NCBI GenBank assembly: GCA_012513725.1
Contig: JAAZBQ010000618.1
Coordinates: 1 to 5,039, forward strand
Origin: Chloroflexota bacterium
Lineage (GTDB): Bacteria > Chloroflexota > Anaerolineae > UBA1429
Length of the DNA stretch: 5,039 bases
Reading direction: 5' to 3'
Both the position numbers and the translations under genes were made by a program. The notes beneath the pieces were generated by a model. It searched no databases. It had not been told where the DNA came from and saw only the letters and a list, made by a program, of their open reading frames with translations. Of this stretch, positions 1 through 5,039 are shown one piece after another (the first letter of the stretch is position 1; every line of letters starts with the position of its first letter).

Positions 1-311
1 CGGGCCTCGTGGACGGGGACCGTGGAATGGTCGATGAAGGTCTGTTCCGGCCGGGCGCTGGGGATCAGCTGGCCCTCGGTGAGGCGGATGGCGTCCTGCC
101 CCTCGACGCAGACGAGCACCACGTCGCAGCGTTCCAGGATCTCGCCGGCTCCTCCGGCGGCCAGGCCGCCCCGGGAGAGAAAGCGGACGACCTCCTCCTC
201 CTTGCGGTCGTACCCGTGCACGGTGTAGCCCGCCCGCACGAGGTTTGCGGCGATCCCGCCGCCCATGTCTCCGAGTCCGATGACGCCGATGGTGTAGTGC
301 ATGATGCTCAC
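1..311 (-). CDS. NAD(P)-dependent 3-hydroxyisobutyrate dehydrogenase-like oxidoreductase, N-terminal part (runs off window)
   Basis: This is the N-terminal ~100 residues of a beta-hydroxyacid dehydrogenase (3-hydroxyisobutyrate dehydrogenase / tartronate semialdehyde reductase / 6-phosphogluconate dehydrogenase-like superfamily). These cytoplasmic enzymes oxidise or reduce beta-hydroxyacids with NAD(P). Numbered from the ATG at 302, the first beta strand leads into the dinucleotide-binding loop GLGDMG (9-14) and then AANLVRAGYTVHGYDR (18-33), a classic Rossmann unit. DHSTVPVHEA (91-100) matches the family substrate-binding D-x-S-T motif. An in-frame GTG at 311 is the better start: AAGGG (317-321) lies 5 nt before it, but 14 nt before the ATG. 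The C-terminal helical domain and catalytic lysine are outside the window, so substrate and activity cannot be judged. It follows the ABC operon on the same strand after 167 nt and has no obvious functional link to it. Confidence 0.88.
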   Translation of the reverse strand, partial: MSIMHYTIGVIGLGDMGGGIAANLVRAGYTVHGYDRKEEEVVRFLSRGGLAAGGAGEILERCDVVLVCVEGQDAIRLTEGQLIPSARPEQTFIDHSTVPVHEA

Positions 312-330
312 GCGTTCCCTTTCAAGAGTG

Positions 331-471
331 GACAGGATGGACAGGATTCACAGGCTGGCAGAATAGGCGAGTTTGCGCGCCCGTTCGAGTAAGGTCCGTA
401 CCGGAACACCCTATTCCGGCATGCTACATCCTGCGAATCCTGTCCATCCTGTCAATCCTGTCAATCCCGTC
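331..471. repeat. Inverted pair of 9-nt-period GACAGGATT repeats
   Basis: The left arm (331-354) is built from GACAGGATG, GACAGGATT and CACAGG. The right arm (430-471) reads in reverse as the same units: AATCCTGTC, CATCCTGTC, AATCCTGTC, AATCCCGTC. The 24-nt segments 331-354 and 430-453 are reverse complements at 23 of 24 positions, with a 75-nt loop. On the minus strand, the coding direction here, the one mismatch becomes a G-U pair. So an RNA copied through from the upstream permease could fold into a long stem. There is no U-tract, so it is not a standard intrinsic terminator. Similar ACAGGAT-type degenerate tandem repeats recur between genes in many high-GC genomes as far as I recall; their function is not known to me. 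Confidence 0.85.
401..419. repeat. Small perfect hairpin nested in the GACAGGATT loop
   Basis: CCGGAA (401-406) and TTCCGG (414-419) form a perfect 6-bp inverted repeat with a 7-nt loop, inside the loop of the larger repeat pair. It could be the apical stem of a branched RNA at the 3' end of the exporter operon, or a protein-binding palindrome. No run of T follows it on either strand, so it is not called as a terminator. Confidence 0.55.
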
Positions 472-478
472 CTCCCCC

Positions 479-1705
479 TTACTCGGGGCGCAGGCGCCAG
501 CTCGCGGCGGCCAGGAGCGCGATCGCCCAGGCGCCCAGGATGCCGGCCGGGAGCAGCACCGACGCCAGCCCCTGCCCGCGGACGATGACGTTCTGCAGGC
601 CATCCATCGCCCAGGCGCTGGGCAGCAGGTGGCCGATCCGCGAAAAGGTCTCCCCGGTGATGTCCAGCGGGAACCACGCCCCGCCGAGGCCGGTCAGTAA
701 GAACATCAGGATCAGCCCGAACAGCACGACCTGGTCCTCGCCCCTGGCCACCGCCCCGAGGAGGAGCCCCAGGCTCGCCGTGAACAGGGCCAGCGCGGCG
801 ATCATCACCAGGATGGCCAGGGGGGCCGTCAGGTAGGGCACCCCGAGTACCAACTGGCCAAACGCCACCAGGATCAGCATCTGGAGGAACGCCACGGTCC
901 AGAGGGATAGGAAATGCCCGCCGATCACCTGCCAGCGGGGGATCGGCGCGGACATCATCCGCCCTAGGACGCCCGACTTGCGCTCCACCACCAACACCGT
1001 CGCCGAAGAGATCAGGCCAAAGATGGCAAACTGCACCATGATCCCCGGTGACGACTGCAAATAGCCGCTGGGCGCCCCCTCGTCCTGCGGTGCAACACCC
1101 GCCGTCGCCCGCAGGCGTACCGGCGGATCCTGCCAGGCAGCGGCTGCCTGTTCCAGGGCCTCGACGACGTAAGCGCGCCGCTCGGCGGGGCTGCTGAAGC
1201 CCTGTCGCTCCTCATAGGACGCAGCGCTGAGGCGCGCCGTCTCGGCGATCGCCTGCAGCCGCGAGGCTACCCTCTCCATCTCCGCTTGCACCGTGACCGC
1301 CACAGTGTTGGAGGGGTTCACGATGCCGCGCAGTGGCAACGCTTCGCCCGGGAGCGCGTCGGCTCCCAGGAGGCTCTCGGCAAAGCTCGCCGGAACTACC
1401 AGGCCGCCGCCGAGGTCGTTGTTGCGCACCGCTTCCTCCAGCGCGCCCAGAGCGTCCGGCTCCAGGCGCTCCACCCGGATGCTCTCCGATCTCTCCAGCA
1501 GCCCCACGAGGACGCCGACGAGGGGCTCCGCAGCGTCCTCTTCCACGATCAGTCCCACCGGCAGGCGGGGGTCCTCGCCGCCAAAGCGAAACACGACGCC
1601 TATGAACACCGTAAAAGCCAGGGGCATGACCACCAGGAATATGGCCGACAGGCGGTCGCGGGCGATCTGCAGGAGATCCTTTAGCGCCAGATCGATCATG
1701 CGCAT
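479..1705 (-). CDS. ABC-2 type transporter permease (second permease of the operon)
   Basis: This is a 408-residue integral membrane protein of the ABC-2 permease superfamily with the long-loop architecture (YhgE/ABC2_membrane_3-like). Helix 1 is at about 20-40. A hydrophilic, presumably extracytoplasmic domain of ~180 residues follows, and five helices lie at about 220-240, 263-287, 293-319, 325-345 and 383-403. After helix 2, ERKSGVLGRMMSAPIPR (241-257) is the cytoplasmic coupling segment that should contact the ATPase. GLGGAWFPLD (339-348) and LPSAWAMDGLQNVIVRG (361-377) are typical family signatures. The start at 1705 is chosen over an upstream in-frame ATG at 1804 because GAGGAG lies 8 nt before it, the extra 33 residues would overlap the preceding gene, and helix 1 then begins at the usual distance. 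The start lies 37 nt after the first permease stop. It probably pairs with that permease as a heterodimer. Confidence 0.93.
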   Translation of the reverse strand: MRMIDLALKDLLQIARDRLSAIFLVVMPLAFTVFIGVVFRFGGEDPRLPVGLIVEEDAAEPLVGVLVGLLERSESIRVERLEPDALGALEEAVRNNDLGGGLVVPASFAESLLGADALPGEALPLRGIVNPSNTVAVTVQAEMERVASRLQAIAETARLSAASYEERQGFSSPAERRAYVVEALEQAAAAWQDPPVRLRATAGVAPQDEGAPSGYLQSSPGIMVQFAIFGLISSATVLVVERKSGVLGRMMSAPIPRWQVIGGHFLSLWTVAFLQMLILVAFGQLVLGVPYLTAPLAILVMIAALALFTASLGLLLGAVARGEDQVVLFGLILMFLLTGLGGAWFPLDITGETFSRIGHLLPSAWAMDGLQNVIVRGQGLASVLLPAGILGAWAIALLAAASWRLRPE

Positions 1706-1742
1706 GGCGATGTCTCCTCTGCGTGGTCCGTTGCTGCCCACA

Positions 1743-2984
1743 TCACGCGAACCGCCTGCGGAACCGGAGGGCGCCGGCAGCAAACAACGCCAACCCCATG
1801 GCACACATCACCACCACGGGGAGCCACACCTCGGCGGGTCCGGCGCCGGAGAGGGCCTGCGTCCAGCCCCGCAGCGCCCAACCCTGTGGGAAGACCAGTT
1901 GCAGTGTCCGCAGCGCTGCTGGCAGGTCGACGGCAGCAGCGCTGAACAGGCCGCCCAGCATGCCGCTGGTGGTGAGCCCGGCGCCGATCAGCACGCCCGA
2001 CTGGCGGCTGGTCCGCGCCCAGGAGAGTAGGAACACGCCAAAGCCCGCGGCCGCCACGATGAGCCCCACATCCAGGAGCGCCAGCGTTTCCACACGACCC
2101 CAGGGGAGGTCCAGCAACCCGTGGGTGAGGGCCATGGTGACCACCGTCTGTCCGAGGACCAGGATCCCCGCAGCGAGCGCCTTGGCCCCTAGGATCGCCG
2201 CGCGCGGCACCGGCGCAGCAAAGAGCCTGGCCAGGGTGCCCTCTTCGTCCTCGCGGATCACCGACTCGGCCATGTACGCCGCGGCGAAAAAGGCAGCAAA
2301 GATCATCTGCCCGGCCACGGTCGAGCCCAAGATGGCCAGCGCGTCGGAAGGGGTGTCCTCTGCCGCGGCGCCCTCGATGGTTAGCAGGGGATCCTCTCCC
2401 ATGCCGCTCTCCATGGCCGCCTGGAAGGCCTCGACCACGGCCTGCACCTCGTCGCCGCCCAGCGTGACGCCGCGCGCGACGAGTTGTTGCAGGACGGTCT
2501 CCGCGGCGATGCGCCCCCCCGCCAGCCGATCGGCCATCTGCCCCATCACGGAGCGGACCACCGCAGGCCCGATGGTGAGGGTAGGATCCGCATACACCTC
2601 TGCCTCAGCGGTAGGCCCCAGGCCAACGGCCGCCTCGCTGAACCCCTCGGGGATGAACAGGGCGACGCCGGCGCGCTGGGCGTCCACATCCGCACGGGCG
2701 GCGGCGGGGTCATCGGCCAAGGACACCTCGATCAGCGTGCCGAGCTGCTCCCCGAGGACGTCGACGATGAGGGCGCCGGCGTTGAGGCCTTGCACGCCCC
2801 CGTCCTGGTTGACGACCAGCACCCGGGTCGTGGCCACGTCGCCGGATTCTGACGTGCCAAGCCCCCCAAAGGCAAAGAACATCAGTCCCGAGAGGCCCAG
2901 CGGCACGAGGAACATCATGCCCAACAGGAACGCGCTGCGCAGCGAGCGCGTGAGATCCTTGCGGGTCAGGTCGAGTAGCGTCAT
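1743..2984 (-). CDS. ABC-2 type transporter permease (first permease of the operon)
   Basis: This 413-residue membrane protein has the same plan as the following permease: helix 1 (19-40), a ~180-residue soluble domain (41-218), then helices at about 221-243, 268-290, 300-322, 328-352 and 385-405. A basic tail, LRFRRRFA, fits an inside C terminus. The coupling segment EDEEGTLARLFAAPVPR (245-261) lines up with ERKSGVLGRMMSAPIPR in its partner, so the two are diverged paralogues. In the soluble domain VALFIPEGFSEA (107-118) matches the partner's GGLVVPASFAES. The start at 2984 has GGAGG 4 nt upstream, directly after the TAG of the ATPase gene, so the 9-nt gap suggests translational coupling. 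Its role is one half of the exporter pore; the substrate is unknown. Confidence 0.93.
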   Translation of the reverse strand: MTLLDLTRKDLTRSLRSAFLLGMMFLVPLGLSGLMFFAFGGLGTSESGDVATTRVLVVNQDGGVQGLNAGALIVDVLGEQLGTLIEVSLADDPAAARADVDAQRAGVALFIPEGFSEAAVGLGPTAEAEVYADPTLTIGPAVVRSVMGQMADRLAGGRIAAETVLQQLVARGVTLGGDEVQAVVEAFQAAMESGMGEDPLLTIEGAAAEDTPSDALAILGSTVAGQMIFAAFFAAAYMAESVIREDEEGTLARLFAAPVPRAAILGAKALAAGILVLGQTVVTMALTHGLLDLPWGRVETLALLDVGLIVAAAGFGVFLLSWARTSRQSGVLIGAGLTTSGMLGGLFSAAAVDLPAALRTLQLVFPQGWALRGWTQALSGAGPAEVWLPVVVMCAMGLALFAAGALRFRRRFA

Positions 2985-2993
2985 GGCCCCTCC

Positions 2994-3938
2994 CTAGTCT
3001 CGCAGCGCGCGGCCGGTGAGGTGTAGGAACACCGTCTCCAGGTTGGGCTCGCGGATGGCGACCGAACCGATGCGCACGCCGGCACGGTTGGAGGCCTCGA
3101 ACAGGTGCGGGAGGGCCACGTTGCTGTCGCGGGCCAGGACGGTCAGTTGACCGTCCTCTGAGATGACCTCGGCCACGTCGGGCAGGCCCCGCCAGGTGGG
3201 CACCACGCGGTCTGGCGGCGCGTCGACGGTCAGGTCGATGCGGTCCAGCTCGCCGACCAGGCGCACCAGATCGTCGTGGGTGCCCTCGGCCAGGATGCGG
3301 CCGTGGTCCATGATGGCGATTCGGTCGGAGAGCTCCTGGGCTTCCTCCATATAGTGGGTGGTGTACAGGATGGTGGCGCCGGCCCGCCTGAGTTCCAGGA
3401 CGCTATCCAGAATGCTGCGGCGCGACTGGGGATCGATGCCGACGGTGGGCTCGTCCATGATGATCAGGCGGGGTCGATGGAGGAGGGCGATGCCGACGTT
3501 CAGGCGACGCTTCATGCCCCCGGAGAACTTGGACGTGGCGCCCCGTTGGCGATCGGTGAGGCCGATGGTCTCCAACACCTCATCGATGCGGCGATCGAGG
3601 GCCTTGCCGCGCAGACCGTACATCTTGCCCCAGAAGGACATGTTCTCGCGGGCGGAGAGGTCAGGGTAGATGGCGATATCCTGGGGCACCACGCCCAGCG
3701 CCGCCTTGACCTGTTGCGGCTCCCTGGCGGTCGAGTGGCCCAGTACGAGGACTTCGCCGGCGTCCGGCTCTTGCAGGCAAGAGATCATGGAGATGGTGGT
3801 GGACTTGCCCGCGCCGTTGGGTCCTAGCAGGGAATAGATCTCACCCTCTTGGACGGAAAAGGTGATGCCCTGAACGGCGTGGATGTCGCCATAGCGCTTG
3901 TGCAGATCGCGCACGAGGATAGCAGGCTGTGTGCTCAT
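2994..3938 (-). CDS. ABC transporter ATP-binding protein (ABC-2/drug exporter type)
   Basis: This 314-residue cytoplasmic ATPase should power the two permeases encoded just downstream. All catalytic elements are intact: Walker A GPNGAGKST (39-47), Q-loop Q86 in GVVPQD, signature FSGGM (138-142) followed by KRRLNVGIALLHRP, Walker B LIIMDEP (158-164) and H-loop His195 in YTTHYMEEA. After the ~220-residue nucleotide-binding domain comes a C-terminal extension of ~90 residues ending in REPNLETVFLHLTGRALRD, which is typical of NatA/DrrA-like exporter ATPases. The frame stays open upstream to 4169, but those 77 residues are Cys/Arg/Pro-rich and unlike the family. The ATG at 3938 gives the normal N terminus and has GGGAG 6 nt upstream. 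The ATPase-permease-permease order resembles drug- and lipid-exporter operons such as LnrLMN; this is an analogy, not an assignment. Confidence 0.95.
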   Translation of the reverse strand: MSTQPAILVRDLHKRYGDIHAVQGITFSVQEGEIYSLLGPNGAGKSTTISMISCLQEPDAGEVLVLGHSTAREPQQVKAALGVVPQDIAIYPDLSARENMSFWGKMYGLRGKALDRRIDEVLETIGLTDRQRGATSKFSGGMKRRLNVGIALLHRPRLIIMDEPTVGIDPQSRRSILDSVLELRRAGATILYTTHYMEEAQELSDRIAIMDHGRILAEGTHDDLVRLVGELDRIDLTVDAPPDRVVPTWRGLPDVAEVISEDGQLTVLARDSNVALPHLFEASNRAGVRIGSVAIREPNLETVFLHLTGRALRD

Positions 3939-3944
3939 GGCGTG

Positions 3945-3960
3945 CTCCCGTGTGCACGGG
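3945..3960 (-). promoter_or_regulatory. Palindrome overlapping the ATPase ribosome binding site
   Basis: CCCGTG (3947-3952) and CACGGG (3955-3960) are perfect inverted repeats 2 nt apart. Read on the minus strand, the second arm merges into the Shine-Dalgarno GGGAG (3945-3949), 6 nt before the ATPase ATG. As RNA, a CCCGT/ACGGG stem with a 4-nt loop would pair three bases of the Shine-Dalgarno. As DNA, the palindrome could be an operator. Either role is inference; the symmetry and the overlap are seen directly. Confidence 0.45.
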
Positions 3961-3974
3961 TGGCGCCCAGCAGG

Positions 3975-4117
3975 GTGGCACGCCACGGGTGCGGTCGAAC
4001 GGACCAGGGGAACGGCCGTTAGGGGGAGGGGCCTCACGCCATCGTGCCGGCGTTCTTGCGAGGCGGGTCGTGTCCTGCGTCCGGGCGGACAACAATGAGC
4101 CGGTCGGTGCACGCACC
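3975..4117. repeat. Two further short palindromes with N5-AC-N5 form
   Basis: GTGGC-AC-GCCAC (3975-3986) and GGTGC-AC-GCACC (4106-4117) are perfect 5-bp inverted repeats around the same dinucleotide. With the palindrome at 3947-3960 they make three GTG/CAC-type palindromes upstream of the ATPase start. Such short symmetric words arise by chance in GC-rich DNA, so only the recurrence and shared core are of note. Confidence 0.3.
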
Positions 4118-4379
4118 CGCGCCGGTGCAGCGCCCATCCGCCGGCAACGCAAAAAGAGCAGAACCCCAAGTGACCTTTGACTTTTCTCTCAGGTGGCTGC
4201 CCTTAGCCGGATCCCTCTTTCTGGGTCGTGGTCTATTACACCGCTGCCCATTCCGAGATCATCTCCAGCCAGTCTTCGGCCGGTTGCTTCGCCTGATTCT
4301 TACCAGGCTACTCGGCTGGCTTCCCGATGCGTGGTTTCCCTTGCACCTTTCTGCCTGCTTGCGGCGCTTCCTCGGTCAC

Positions 4380-4435
4380 CAGAACCTTGGTTGGCCGCTC
4401 CCCAACTCTCCGACTTTCGGGTCAGAACCTGGTTG
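4380..4435. repeat. Direct repeat of a CAGAACC(T)TGGTTG palindromic word
   Basis: CAGAACCTTGGTTG (4380-4393) recurs as CAGAACCTGGTTG (4423-4435), differing by one base. Each copy is itself symmetric (AACC...GGTT). They start 43 bp apart, about four helical turns, and lie just downstream of the predicted start site of the leftward promoter. A pair of operator sites for a dimeric repressor is one reading; no regulator gene is in the window to support it. Confidence 0.4.
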
Positions 4436-4468
4436 AATGTCATCAACCTCTCAGGGTCCTGCATAATC

Positions 4469-4497
4469 AATATACCACACGGCGGGTGCCCTGTCAA
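4469..4497 (-). promoter_or_regulatory. Strong sigma70-type promoter facing the ABC operon
   Basis: Read on the minus strand, TTGACA (4492-4497) is a perfect -35. A 17-nt spacer (4475-4491) follows, then TATATT (4469-4474), one base off the -10 consensus and preceded by TGG, an extended -10. An A-run, AAAA, sits a few bases upstream of the -35. Transcription would start near 4460-4463 and run left into the leader and the exporter genes with no convincing terminator before 3938. The -35 lies inside the outer inverted repeat of the neighbouring IS remnant, whereas the -10 lies outside it. Confidence 0.75.
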
Positions 4498-4530
4498 GGG
4501 TTTTGCGGACGAATTTCCAGGGTGATCGCA
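4488..4530 (+). repeat. Left inverted repeat of the IS remnant (two conserved blocks)
   Basis: Two blocks match the right end in inverted orientation. The outer block GCCCTGTCAAG (4488-4498) matches 5023-5033 perfectly over 11 bp, and the inner block CAGGGTGATCGCA (4518-4530) matches 4992-5004 perfectly over 13 bp. They are separated by 19 nt here and 18 nt at the right end, and GTTTT...GGACG is also shared in that interval. The inner block looks like an ISAs1-type tip. The outer block is either part of a longer terminal repeat or a palindromic target. Confidence 0.8.
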
Positions 4531-5004
4531 TTCTCGTTGCTGGACCTGGTATCCCGACGCATACTGGTGTCAGGCAGTGCATTGTGTAGGGAGAGTGCGA
4601 GGTGCGCCGTACAGGGTACTGGCCCGGGCTCCGTAGCGTGGCCATGGTGGAGTCGGAATGCTGGGTGGACGACCGCGTCCGTCGAGAGCGGCGCTACTTC
4701 ATCTCCAGCTTGCCGGGGGAGGCAAAGGCGCTCGCCCGCAGCATCCGCAGTCACTGGGGGATCGAGAACGGGCTCCACGTGACACTCCATGCCGCGGGTG
4801 CTGGACGTCGCCTTCCGGGAGGATCATTACCGGGCGCGAGAGGGGTACGCGGCGGAGAACCTGGGCGTGCTCCGGCGCATCGCCGTGAACCTCCTCAAAC
4901 AGGAGAAGAGCAGCCACCGGGGGATCAGGGGCAAGCGCCTCAAGGCCGGCTGGAACCCCGCCTACCTTCTCAAGGTCCTCCGACGCTAGAGTGCGATCAC
5001 CCTG
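4518..5004 (+). mobile_element. Internally deleted ISAs1-family insertion sequence remnant
   Basis: A 487-bp unit is bounded by perfect 13-bp inverted repeats (CAGGGTGATCGCA and its complement) and encloses the 3' third of an ISAs1-type transposase gene. The transposase stop (4987-4989) lies only 2 nt before the right repeat, as expected for a compact IS. Full ISAs1 elements are roughly 1.2-1.4 kb, so most of the left coding part is missing; the deletion junction should be around 4535-4615. The stretch 4531-4601 shows no transposase homology and may be the original left noncoding end. I see no 8-10 bp target duplication next to the inner tips. If the outer 11-bp repeats are part of the element it spans 4488-5033, and the right flank is too short to test for a duplication. 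It cannot transpose by itself. Confidence 0.75.
4602..4989 (+). pseudogene. ISAs1-family transposase, 5'-deleted and frameshifted
   Basis: The C-terminal third of an ISAs1 (H-repeat-associated type) transposase is recognisable. WPGLRSVAMVESE, then RRYFISSLPGEAKALARSIR, then SHWGIENGLH lie in one frame (to 4778). VLDVAFREDHYRAREGYAAE, then NLGVLRRIAVNLLKQEKSS, then KRLKAGWNPAYLLKVLRR lie in the next frame (4798-4986). The family normally reads HWGIENxLHWVLDVxFRED without a break. Here 17 nt (4779-4795) stand where about one base is expected, a net +16 that shifts the frame and removes the second Trp. About 122 family residues remain of roughly 370. The Glu of IEN, probably the last DDE residue, is kept, and both Asp residues are in the deleted part. 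A chance start (AGGGAG 8 nt before GTG 4602) could allow a short truncated product. Confidence 0.88.
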
Positions 5005-5033
5005 CCGTCAGCGTCCAAAACGCTTGACAGGGC
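4992..5033 (-). repeat. Right inverted repeat of the IS remnant
   Basis: TGCGATCACCCTG (4992-5004) and CTTGACAGGGC (5023-5033) are the inverted partners of the two left blocks, 18 nt apart. The inner block begins 2 nt after the transposase stop. Only 6 nt of flank follow before the window ends, so a target duplication cannot be checked. Confidence 0.8.
5024..5029 (+). promoter_or_regulatory. Outward-facing TTGACA (-35-like) at the right IS end
   Basis: A perfect -35 hexamer points rightward out of the element, with AAAA just upstream, as in the leftward promoter at the other end. Any -10 would fall at about 5047, beyond the window, so whether this is a working promoter cannot be told. Confidence 0.35.
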
Positions 5034-5039
5034 CGCTCC

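Larger units (their letters stand above)
3939..4468 (-). other. Long gene-poor leader between promoter and ATPase start
   Basis: This ~530-nt stretch has no recognisable gene on either strand. If the promoter at 4469-4497 is used, nearly all of it is the 5' untranslated leader of the exporter mRNA. The part at about 4170-4460 is visibly less GC-rich than the flanking genes. On its minus strand a 47-codon reading frame runs from ATG 4443 to 4300 (MTFNQVLTRKSESWGAANQG at the start) with GAGAGG 3 nt upstream. Another frame shows the coding-like peptide KQPAEDWLEMISEWAAV ending at a double stop near 4233-4238. I recognise neither; they may be remnants of a decayed gene or chance. A possible local fold on the minus strand pairs CCAGCC with GGCTGG around an inner GCCTG/CAGGC hairpin (about 4265-4321). 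Confidence 0.5.

Noticed and set aside
9..392. Plus-strand frame of 127 codons at the left edge
   Set aside because: It is the complement of the dehydrogenase Rossmann domain and of the repeat region; its composition is that of a shadow frame.
1706..1804. 33-residue extension of the second permease to 1804
   Set aside because: It would overlap the preceding permease, has no family match, and the ATG at 1705 has GAGGAG at good spacing.
1723..2997. Long plus-strand open frame (424 codons) opposite the first permease
   Set aside because: It is Ser/Ala/Pro/Arg-rich low-complexity translation, the typical shadow of a GC-rich gene; the minus strand encodes a clear membrane protein.
3276..3827. 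Plus-strand frame of 183 codons opposite the ATPase
   Set aside because: It is antisense to conserved Walker A, signature and Walker B codons and has no recognisable protein features.
3939..4169. 77-residue N-terminal extension of the ATPase frame to an ATG at 4169
   Set aside because: The extension is Cys/Arg/Pro-rich, unlike ABC ATPases, and the ATG at 3938 with GGGAG 6 nt upstream gives the normal family N terminus.
4186..4196. GTCA-AAG-GTCA direct repeat (minus strand) as an operator
   Set aside because: Only 4-bp half-sites and a single occurrence, so too short to call.
4150..4200. Possible terminator in the leader (minus strand CTTTTT near 4150)
   Set aside because: The preceding sequence gives only a poor AT-rich stem; no stable GC hairpin directly precedes the T-run.
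4537..4567. Possible rightward promoter for the transposase (TTGCTG ... TACTGG)
   Set aside because: Both boxes are weak and the 19-nt spacing is off; not distinguishable from chance.

Overview
The window looks like a piece of a high-GC bacterial chromosome. The coding parts are strongly G/C-biased at third positions, and almost everything lies on the minus strand. The sequence alone does not fix the taxon. The GACAGGATT-type intergenic repeats and TTGACAGGG-type promoters are the kind of thing I associate with Chloroflexota and other high-GC environmental lineages, but that is an impression and not evidence.

Layout, right to left (the direction of transcription). At the right end (about 4488-5033) is a decayed, internally deleted insertion sequence of the ISAs1 family. 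It keeps the C-terminal third of its transposase, broken by a 17-nt insertion, between long inverted repeats. Just outside its inner left repeat, a near-consensus sigma70-type promoter faces left (TTGACA, 17-nt spacer, TGG-TATATT). Its -35 box lies inside sequence repeated in inverted form at the other end of the element. A gene-poor leader of about 520 nt follows. Then comes a compact three-gene operon: an ABC ATPase (2994-3938), an ABC-2 permease (1743-2984) and a second, paralogous ABC-2 permease (479-1705). The first two genes are 9 nt apart and the last two 37 nt apart. An intergenic stretch of 167 nt follows, made largely of inverted 9-nt-period repeats around a small hairpin. The window ends inside the first ~100 codons of a 3-hydroxyisobutyrate dehydrogenase-like oxidoreductase (1-311, running off the left edge).

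The three ABC genes should form one exporter: a cytoplasmic ATPase that powers a heterodimeric six-helix membrane pore. The substrate is not visible; ATPase + permease + permease sets of this layout include drug/lipid-type exporters. No TetR or two-component regulator is inside the window. The most interesting feature is the arrangement in which an IS remnant edge carries the -35 of what appears to be the main promoter pointing into the exporter operon, with a mirror-image TTGACA facing out of the other end. No novel defence system, CRISPR array, tRNA or rRNA was found.
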